NCBI GenBank assembly: GCA_900549225.1
Contig: URNP01000022.1
Location: 1 to 22,539, forward strand
DNA length: 22,539 bases
Source: an uncultured Eubacteriales bacterium
GTDB taxonomy: Bacteria > Bacillota > Clostridia > Christensenellales > CAG-917
Direction: 5' to 3'
Below the pieces are notes generated by a model, which had not been told where the DNA came from, searched no databases, and was given only the letters and a program-made list of their open reading frames with translations. The position numbers were made by a program, and so were the translations under genes. This document shows positions 20,420 to 22,539 of this stretch, piece by piece (position 1 is the first letter of the stretch; each line of letters opens with the position of its first letter).

Positions 20420-21499
20420 ATGATGAACAAAAAACAGATTATAAAACTTGAAAAAACGCTTGCGAGATTCCAAGACGGCGACTTGTATTCGCCTGTGGAA
20501 ACGGAGGGCGCGGGCGAGTATCATTCGATTGCGACGAGGCTTGAAGCGTTGCGCGTTTCGATGCTGAAACTCAAAGACGAGGTGGCAACCACGTCTAATC
20601 GCGCAAACAAATCTATAGCCTCCGTCGCGCACGATATGAAAACGCCGCTTGCGATAATCTCGGGTTATGCGGAGTGCATTTCGGACGGTATGGACGACAA
20701 AGACTATCCCTCGCTCATCATTCGGCAAGCGGAGCAGATGAACGAGATGGTGATAAACATGGTGGAGGCGTCAAACGCCGAAATCAAAAAGCAGTCCGAA
20801 CATAAAACGCAAACAAACGCAAGGACGTTGTTTGGAAAAATCATCGAGAAACTGCGTCCGCTTGCCGACGCGAAAAGCATTACGATGAAGGTCGGCAAAA
20901 TCCCTGACGTTACGATCAGAGCGGACAAGAGTCAGATGGAAAGAGTCGTGCAGAATCTCGTGTCCAACGCCGTCAAGTACTCTCCCGAAAAATCCGTTGT
21001 GAAAATCGGCGCAAAGAAGAGGGGAATGGAATTCGTGCTGTACGTCAAAGATAACGGTATCGGCATATCCAAGGAAAGTCTGCCGTTCGTGTTCGATCAG
21101 TTCTACACCGAAGACAAGGCGCGCTCGGCGGCAAAGAGCCAAGGTGTCGGTCTTTACGTTGTGAGCGAGATTATGAAAGAACACGGCGGAAGCGTGAGCG
21201 TAAAGAGCAAGAAAGGAAAGGGAAGCAAGTTTTCGATTTCGCTTCCTATCGAGTACGAAAACGGCAAACTCACCGCTACGGAAAAATTCGATAATATGCC
21301 GCTTTTTGCAAAGGCACTCGTCGAGTTCTTTCTCGGCTGGGCGATGACTTTCATGTATCGATTCGCAAAGTACTCGCAGACGAGGCAGTTGCCAACGCTT
21401 ATTGCGGCAATAGCGTCGTTTGCGCTGTTCATCTTCGTGTGGCCACTCGACTATATCAGCATTTTCGTGTACGGCAAGCCGACTTACCTTGCAGATTGA
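20420..21499 (+). CDS. Sensor histidine kinase with C-terminal membrane segment
   Basis: Residues 1 to about 60 are helical and HAMP-like with no membrane segment. HisKA follows with H71 in VAHDMKTPLAII. The ATPase domain has the N box NLVSNAVKYS (N183), DNGIG (211-215), the F box FVFDQFY and the G2 box SQGVGLYV. After the catalytic core, residues about 291-351 hold one or two hydrophobic segments (ALVEFFLGWAMTFMYRF and TLIAAIASFALFIFVWPLDY). Start at 20420 is chosen for the weak AGAGG at 20404-20408; a TTG at 20372 in the same frame has no site, and an ATG at 20423 is also possible. It is the likely partner of the preceding regulator. Confidence 0.93.
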   Translation: MMNKKQIIKLEKTLARFQDGDLYSPVETEGAGEYHSIATRLEALRVSMLKLKDEVATTSNRANKSIASVAHDMKTPLAIISGYAECISDGMDDKDYPSLIIRQAEQMNEMVINMVEASNAEIKKQSEHKTQTNARTLFGKIIEKLRPLADAKSITMKVGKIPDVTIRADKSQMERVVQNLVSNAVKYSPEKSVVKIGAKKRGMEFVLYVKDNGIGISKESLPFVFDQFYTEDKARSAAKSQGVGLYVVSEIMKEHGGSVSVKSKKGKGSKFSISLPIEYENGKLTATEKFDNMPLFAKALVEFFLGWAMTFMYRFAKYSQTRQLPTLIAAIASFALFIFVWPLDYISIFVYGKPTYLAD

Positions 21500-21568
21500 T
21501 ATTGCAAGGGTATTGAAGAGTATATTTTTGTCGATAAAAAAATACGCAAATTATAGTTGCATATTTTC

Positions 21569-21605
21569 TATAATAATTGTAAAATAATGGCGGTTGGAAA
21601 TCCAA
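21569..21605 (+). promoter_or_regulatory. Promoter -10 and dyad upstream of gap
   Basis: TATAAT at 21569-21574 is a perfect -10, but no good -35 lies about 17 bases upstream. TTGGAAATCCAA (21594-21605) is a perfect 12-base palindrome between the -10 and the ATG, so it could be an operator. A CggR-type repressor could act here, but I see no match I could name with confidence. Confidence 0.45.
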
Positions 21606-21641
21606 TCAATTTCGGAATACACCTTTATGGAGGAATTTATA

Positions 21642-22539
21642 ATGGCAAACGTAAAAGTCGCTATCAACGGTTTTGGTCGTATCGGACGTCTTGCTTTCAG
21701 ACAAATGTTCGGTGCAGAGGGTTATGAAATTGTCGCTATCAACGACCTCACAAGCCCCAAGATGCTCGCTCATCTTCTCAAATACGACTCGACACAAGGC
21801 AACTACGCAAATTCTCACACGGTAGAAAGTTGTGAAGCGGTTCTCAACGAGGACGGCACGATCAAAGAAGACGGCTACATCGTCGTCGACGGCAAGAAGA
21901 TCACTATCTACGCAAAAGCAAAAGCGGCAGAACTCCCCTGGGGCGAACTCGGCGTGGACGTCGTTTTGGAATGCACAGGTTTCTACACCTCCAAAGCAAA
22001 AGCACAAGCTCATATTGACGCAGGCGCACGCAAAGTCGTCATCTCTGCTCCCGCAGGCAACGACCTTCCCACGATCGTCTACAACGTCAACCACACCACT
22101 TTGAAAGCAACCGACAACATCATCTCCGCTGCAAGTTGCACCACCAACTGCCTCGCTCCTATGGCGAAAGCACTCAACGATTACGCTCCCATCATGAGCG
22201 GTATCATGACCACGGTTCACGCATACACCGGCGACCAAATGCCTCTCGACGGACCGCAAAGAAAGGGTGATTTGAGAAGAAGCCGCGCGGCCGCAATCAA
22301 CATCGTCCCCAACAGCACCGGCGCTGCAAAAGCAATCGGTCTCGTTATCCCCGAGCTCAACGGCAAACTCATCGGTTCTGCACAACGCGTTCCCACTCCC
22401 ACCGGTTCTACCACCATTCTCGTTGCAGTCGTCAAAGGTCACGTCACCGTTGAAGGCATCAACGCAGCAATGAAAGCAGCAGCAACCGAATCCTTCGGCT
22501 ACAACACCGACCAAATCGTTTCTTCCGATATCATCGGCA
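21642..22539 (+). CDS. gap: Glyceraldehyde-3-phosphate dehydrogenase (3-prime end outside window)
   Basis: The reading frame stays open to the window edge, giving 299 of about 335 residues. GFGRIGR (residues 10-16) is the NAD-binding loop; N34-D35 after the second strand points to NAD use. SCTTNC holds the catalytic C166, with the conserved HAYTGDQ and RRSRAAAINIVPNSTGAAKAIG further on. The enzyme converts glyceraldehyde 3-phosphate to 1,3-bisphosphoglycerate in glycolysis. The start follows TGGAGGAATTTATA. No terminator precedes it that I trust, but it has its own -10, so it is probably a separate unit, with other glycolysis genes possibly beyond the edge. Confidence 0.97.
   Translation, partial: MANVKVAINGFGRIGRLAFRQMFGAEGYEIVAINDLTSPKMLAHLLKYDSTQGNYANSHTVESCEAVLNEDGTIKEDGYIVVDGKKITIYAKAKAAELPWGELGVDVVLECTGFYTSKAKAQAHIDAGARKVVISAPAGNDLPTIVYNVNHTTLKATDNIISAASCTTNCLAPMAKALNDYAPIMSGIMTTVHAYTGDQMPLDGPQRKGDLRRSRAAAINIVPNSTGAAKAIGLVIPELNGKLIGSAQRVPTPTGSTTILVAVVKGHVTVEGINAAMKAAATESFGYNTDQIVSSDIIG

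Noticed and set aside
21523..21545. AT-rich imperfect hairpin after the histidine kinase
   Set aside because: The stem is almost all A-T with a mismatch and is not followed by a T-tract, so it is not a credible terminator.

Overview
The window carries the conserved ribosomal-protein supercluster (S10, spc and alpha operons joined) of a Bacillota, most likely Clostridia, genome. The evidence is the gene order rpsJ-rplC-...-rplO-secY-adk-map-KOW-infA-rpmJ-rpsM-rpsK-rpsD-rpoA-rplQ, the small KOW-domain gene between map and infA, the zinc-type S14, strong GGAGG ribosome binding sites, and promoters of the TTGACA/TATAAT type. The species is not identifiable from the sequence alone; an uncultured gut-type clostridium would fit.

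Layout. Bases 1-549 hold no convincing gene but are packed with short perfect inverted repeats. An AT-rich stretch and a good sigma-A promoter (674-702) follow. Bases 801-11327 are 22 tightly packed genes, rpsJ to secY, with gaps of about 10-30 bases or 1-4 base overlaps. A 100-base junction (11328-11427) carries a long hairpin and a near-consensus promoter whose predicted start site lies at the adk ATG, so adk is probably translated from a leaderless mRNA. Genes adk, map, KOW protein, infA and rpmJ follow. A 167-base structured spacer then precedes rpsM-rpsK-rpsD-rpoA-rplQ, which end at a strong intrinsic terminator (16551-16580).

Beyond the terminator the window becomes accessory. There is a minus-strand XRE regulator with its own terminator. 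Its upstream region contains a perfect consensus promoter on the plus strand, two 12-base direct repeats exactly 30 bases apart and operator-like dyads. That promoter drives a short candidate transcript (about 16868-16979) ending in an intrinsic terminator. Next come an NAD(P)-dependent epimerase-fold protein fused to a C-terminal Cys/His (treble-clef-like) domain, an EFR1-type flavodoxin-ferredoxin protein, an OmpR-type response regulator, and a histidine kinase with no N-terminal membrane segment but a hydrophobic C-terminus. The window ends inside gap (glyceraldehyde-3-phosphate dehydrogenase).

The first 16.5 kb make ribosomes, the Sec translocon, nucleotide balance, N-terminal Met removal, translation initiation and the RNA polymerase alpha subunit. 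The most unusual parts are the leaderless adk junction, the XRE/small-RNA control region, the epimerase fusion next to EFR1, and the inverted-topology kinase. No tRNA, rRNA, CRISPR array, transposase or integrase was seen.
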